Source: Verrucomicrobiaceae bacterium (GTDB lineage: Bacteria > Verrucomicrobiota > Verrucomicrobiia > Verrucomicrobiales > Verrucomicrobiaceae). From it: a DNA stretch of 64,000 bases. Shown in pieces: positions 61,220 through 64,000 of this stretch (its first letter is position 1; each line of letters starts with the position of its first letter). Location: positions 16,885 through 80,884 of the forward strand of contig JAIXOU010000064.1 of assembly GCA_027486585.1 (NCBI GenBank), given 5' to 3'. The notes beneath the pieces were generated by a model, which did not search any database, had not been told where the DNA came from, and saw nothing but the letters and a program-made list of their open reading frames with translations. The translations under genes were made by a program, and so were the position numbers.

Positions 61220-62158
61220 ATGATCCAATCAGCAAACGTATCCCCAGCGATTCCAAACAAGGGAATTTTTATCTCGTATCGAAGGGATGGTGGATCCGAT
61301 ATTTCACGTATTGTAGCGGACTATTTGGAATCTAGCGGATACGATGTTTTTCTTGATGTGGACAGTCTGGGTGGTGGTCATTTTGACGAGATGATTCTCC
61401 GAGAGATTGATAAAAAAGACACCTTTATTTTAATCTGCAGTCCAGGATGCTTTGATCGATGCAATGATCCACAAGATTGGGTGAGGAGAGAGCTTGAACG
61501 TGCCTTGGAGCGAAGAAAAAAGATCATTCCAATCACGTTAATCGGATTTAAATGGCCTGCGGTTAATGACTTGCCTGAATCGATTCAGGATATCCGAAGG
61601 CATAATTGTTTCGAGTACAACCACGCGTATTGGAAATTAACCCGAGATCGAATTATTTCATTGATCGAATCTTGGAGCTCTGGCTGGGAACAAAACACAA
61701 AAATCGACATTTCGAGCAGCTTTGTTTCAGAAGAACCCTTTGAAGATGGATCACAAACTCGTGGTCTTCATGAACAAAAGAAGCAAAAGGCCAAAAAGAA
61801 GAAAAGTGTTGGGAAAAAGCCAAAGGATTTAGATGAAAAGCCTTTAAGCTACCAGAAGACTGATGATGTCTCTCCTATATGCGAAAGTTACACGATGGTT
61901 CATTCGAGAAATGAAAAGCACTTGCCTGAGGCGCCAATCCCACCGGCGCCGATCCCACCGGTTGTGCCCATAACTTCGAAGAAGAAAAATATAAAAACAG
62001 TCCCGTTTAAAAATGCATCGGATGCGAGCAATACATTTTGGGGTTGTCTTGTTATGTTTATCGCTAGCTCATTTGCAGGGTGGATAATTTATTTGGTTGG
62101 AAATTCCATCTTCGGTGGTTTGAAATGGCTCTATGAAAAAATAGCGGTGCTTTTTTAG
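61220..62158 (+). CDS. Membrane TIR-domain protein
   Basis: 312 residues. TIR domain at 15-165 (GIFISYRRDGGSDISRIVADY, VFLDVDSLGGGHFDEMI, FILICSPGC), with Glu91 of DWVRRELERAL in the place of the catalytic NADase Glu. Then a basic stretch (KKQKAKKKKSVGKK), a proline-rich linker (PIPPAPIPPVVP) and a C-terminal membrane helix (WGCLVMFIASSFAGWIIYLV). TIR NADases act in abortive defence, but the membrane anchor and lone gene leave the trigger unknown. Ends near other conflict genes. Confidence 0.82.
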   Translation: MIQSANVSPAIPNKGIFISYRRDGGSDISRIVADYLESSGYDVFLDVDSLGGGHFDEMILREIDKKDTFILICSPGCFDRCNDPQDWVRRELERALERRKKIIPITLIGFKWPAVNDLPESIQDIRRHNCFEYNHAYWKLTRDRIISLIESWSSGWEQNTKIDISSSFVSEEPFEDGSQTRGLHEQKKQKAKKKKSVGKKPKDLDEKPLSYQKTDDVSPICESYTMVHSRNEKHLPEAPIPPAPIPPVVPITSKKKNIKTVPFKNASDASNTFWGCLVMFIASSFAGWIIYLVGNSIFGGLKWLYEKIAVLF

Positions 62159-62260
62159 CGAATTAACACTTGTAGTTGAGAGCTGAATTTTAACTTCTAA
62201 AGCTTTAGGACTAACGGAGATAAGTCCCTGTGAATACCGGTACCGTGCGCGGTTTCTTGA

Positions 62261-62428
62261 TCAGCACCTGACTGACTCCCCTTCGTTGACTGTTTGGTTG
62301 GCCGGCTGGCTCTGAATGACCGAGGTTGACTGGAATGAGGTAAGCGATAAGCAAACAAAGATCGCCAGCCAGCGACTACTATCCCTCGCCTGCCGTGAAG
62401 ACGCGGTTCGAATTTTTTCCATACCCAT
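62261..62428 (-). pseudogene. Truncated Ig-like secreted protein
   Basis: Minus-strand frame from ATG 62428 of 55 codons: a signal peptide core (WLAIFVCLSLTSF) and SQPANQTVNEGESV, the opening of an Ig-like domain seen in secreted Verrucomicrobia proteins, then a stop at 62261. No continuation in other frames was found, so it is a fragment. The rest of the 62159-62583 stretch holds no gene. Confidence 0.5.
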
Positions 62429-62583
62429 AGAGGACGACTCAATGCAGGATGGTTCTCTCGGTTGTTCTGGTCAACTTAATGATTAGGGAAACCCAAGTCG
62501 TGAGAGGCTGTGATCTTCATGAAATTGAGATCATACGTCTTGATAAGTCCGAGATGGACAAATCTCAGCAACGACGCATCTTG

Positions 62584-63537
62584 CTATTTGTTTGGGCGTA
62601 GAAACAAAAACTCAAGACGATCCTCAAGATACCTGACAACAACACCATCTGAATTTCGAATTGGAGCCTTGCCTGTCAACACTACTTGGCTCCCTTTGTT
62701 CATAATGGGCCCCTCCACTTCATAGTCGATTGGTGGCAGATTTTCAGAAAACCTAAATGCCTTGCCCTTATATTGATTTCCATTTGAGATTCCGGAGAAC
62801 AATACTGAGCCAGGTTTTACAAATTTTGCGAGTCCACCCCGAACTTCAGCATACACGATTGTTCTGTTTTTGCCTTCGACAACCAAGCCCATAATAGATC
62901 CATTATGACTCCAATATGATGAAATCGGAAATTTGGAATTAGAGGAGACCACATGCTCTCGATCTTCACTGTCGGGGGGCTTGCGAGTTGATTCAGGGAT
63001 GGGTTTTTTTGATCCAATATCCTTAAGCTCTAGTTGGATGGATTGGCGCAACTGTTCCAGCGCTTCCTTTTCGTCGATCTGGCGCATTTGCGAATACCCT
63101 GCTGCCCACTGGTCTGCGGACTGTTCCATTTGTTCAAGCCTTTTTTGTAGCGTGCTCGCACGCTGCTTGAGTTGCTCCAGTCTCTTGGCAGACTCTTCTA
63201 ACTTGCCTTCGGCCACAGAACGCAGGTTCGAGCTGATTCGCTGATTTTCCGCCAATTCCTTCTTCTTCTCTGTGATGGCCTTGCATAGCAGTTCGAAGTT
63301 CTTGACGGCTTTAAGTTCCTGGGACTGCTTGGTCATCTGGCTGGAAAAAGCCGCCAGCTTCGAGTGCGGATTCTCGTCTTGCACGATCAGCCGCATCGAT
63401 TCTTCAGCACGCTTTTCAAGCTCCTGTAAAAAGCTCTCTTCTTTGTCGAGTTGCTCGGATATGGGCACATTCTGACCAAGCACTGGCAAGCAGGGCACCA
63501 GACAAGTTAGGAAGACTGCCAGCCAAGTTTTTGTCAT
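62584..63537 (-). CDS. Secreted coiled-coil protein
   Basis: 317 residues. Signal peptide (TWLAVFLTCLVPCLPVLGQ), a long coiled coil at about 25-170 (ESFLQELEKRAEESMRLI, KLEESAKRLEQLKQRASTL) and a beta-rich C-terminus with GSIMGLVVEGKNRTIVYAE and VRYLEDRLEFLFLRP. Function unknown; a structural or scaffold role in the periplasm is plausible. Confidence 0.68.
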   Translation of the reverse strand: MTKTWLAVFLTCLVPCLPVLGQNVPISEQLDKEESFLQELEKRAEESMRLIVQDENPHSKLAAFSSQMTKQSQELKAVKNFELLCKAITEKKKELAENQRISSNLRSVAEGKLEESAKRLEQLKQRASTLQKRLEQMEQSADQWAAGYSQMRQIDEKEALEQLRQSIQLELKDIGSKKPIPESTRKPPDSEDREHVVSSNSKFPISSYWSHNGSIMGLVVEGKNRTIVYAEVRGGLAKFVKPGSVLFSGISNGNQYKGKAFRFSENLPPIDYEVEGPIMNKGSQVVLTGKAPIRNSDGVVVRYLEDRLEFLFLRPNK

Positions 63538-63685
63538 GAGTTTCTGGTAGCAAAAAGGATAGCTAGGTCAATGATGGGTATGAACGCTCGTCGGCTCGGC
63601 TTGTGGTTAGGTTCGCTATCATTGGACAAGGTAAAACGAATCGGTTTAGAGTATTTCGGCAAAATCCGATTGGCTTGTAACCGTA

Positions 63686-64000
63686 ATGAACACAGCAACC
63701 CCATCCCGCACTATCCGCGTCTTCCTGAGCAGCACCTTCCGCGACTTCGCCGAGGAGCGTGACTTGCTCGTTCGCAAGGTCTTCCCTGAGTTGCGGCGCA
63801 AGTGCCGAGAACGTCAGGTGGAACTCGTGGATGTGGATCTACGCTGGGGCATCACTGAAAAGGAGGCCCATCAGGGCAGGGTATTGCCGATTTGCCTAGC
63901 TGAGGTGGACCGCTCACGTCCGTGGTTCATGGGGTTCATTGGCGAGCGCTATGGCTGGGTGCCGGCTCCTGAACAGTTTGATCCGGCTATCGTTCAAGAG
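63686..64000 (+). CDS. DUF4062 protein, N-terminus of a probable STAND NTPase (cut by edge)
   Basis: The frame from ATG 63686 is open to the edge (105 codons). RTIRVFLSSTFRDFAEERDLL, VDVDLRWGITEKEA, ICLAEVDRSRPWFMGFIGERYGWVP is the DUF4062 domain, a TIR/SEFIR-like fold found at the N-terminus of many STAND NTPases with WD40 or TPR tails. The gene is therefore probably long and continues right. A short unrelated frame at 63571 is not used. Confidence 0.88.
   Translation, partial: MNTATPSRTIRVFLSSTFRDFAEERDLLVRKVFPELRRKCRERQVELVDVDLRWGITEKEAHQGRVLPICLAEVDRSRPWFMGFIGERYGWVPAPEQFDPAIVQE

Noticed and set aside
62197..62442. 81-codon minus-strand frame
   Set aside because: Shadow of the Ig-like fragment, which reads in a different frame with a signal peptide.
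63571..63762. 63-codon plus-strand frame at the right end
   Set aside because: It overlaps the DUF4062 gene in another frame; the DUF4062 reading has clear family motifs.
1..64000. CRISPR arrays, rRNA genes, prophage structural genes
   Set aside because: No regularly spaced repeats, no rRNA-like conserved sequence and no capsid, portal or terminase genes were seen.

Overview
The window looks like a chromosomal accessory region of a Verrucomicrobiota bacterium of the Prosthecobacter/Verrucomicrobium kind. This is inferred from gene content (an FGly sulfatase, ECF-type sigma factors beside Ser/Thr kinases, Sel1-repeat kinases, ankyrin-like and Ig-like fragments, many conflict-type NTPases); no rRNA or marker gene is present to prove it. 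GC content is moderate and gene starts often lack a clear Shine-Dalgarno.

Layout: (1) 0-2.0 kb: edge of a sulfatase, a small Ser/Thr kinase, tRNA-Cys and a collapsed higBA relic. (2) 2.0-7.2 kb: a metabolic operon on the minus strand, permease - eutA - fused eutBC, for ethanolamine uptake and deamination. (3) 7.6-9.3 kb: a two-gene VRR-NUC nuclease + HExxH protein module, repeated at 42.5-44.1 kb with a 79-nt perfectly identical leader. (4) 9.8-20.0 kb: a long minus-strand set: two small beta-rich proteins, BRCT-AAA+ (MoxR/midasin-like), HExxH-VWA, TerY-like VWA, PP2C phosphatase, kinase with zinc ribbon and HhH, ADP-ribosylglycohydrolase, LprI-like lipoprotein, and a leucine-rich protein. 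(5) 20.6-28.2 kb: ECF sigma, a protein with two anti-sigma-like repeats, and a 1203-residue STAND NTPase whose N-terminus resembles a Lon (S16) protease with an intact Ser/Lys pair and whose C-terminus is WD40; then a degenerate ADP-ribosylglycohydrolase, VWA and C39-like genes. (6) 28.5-34.6 kb: LysR regulator, ApaH-like phosphatase, DUF3293, higBA, a graspetide-type ATP-grasp ligase behind a UUCG terminator, a second sigma factor. (7) 34.9-42.4 kb: Sel1 kinase, MBL hydrolase, N-formylglutamate amidohydrolase-like, HTH and DUF429 genes. (8) 45-56 kb: UPF1-like helicase, ankyrin-like protein, NADAR, DUF2779 nuclease, PD-(D/E)XK protein, small zinc protein, WYL regulator, HNH-like protein. (9) 56.4-59.6 kb: a tripartite HipBST system followed by a second, broken hipBA with a striking operator and an IS3 remnant. 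(10) 59.7-64 kb: membrane C2-like/PqiA pair, membrane TIR protein, a secreted coiled-coil protein and the start of a DUF4062 STAND protein.

The recurring theme is conflict and stress signalling: toxin-antitoxin modules, nucleases, STAND ATPases, and enzymes acting on NAD or ADP-ribose (TIR, NADAR, two ADP-ribosylglycohydrolase homologues). The best candidates for undescribed systems are the Lon-STAND-WD40 locus with its own sigma factor, the nine-gene BRCT-AAA+/VWA/kinase/phosphatase operon, and the duplicated VRR-NUC + HExxH module.
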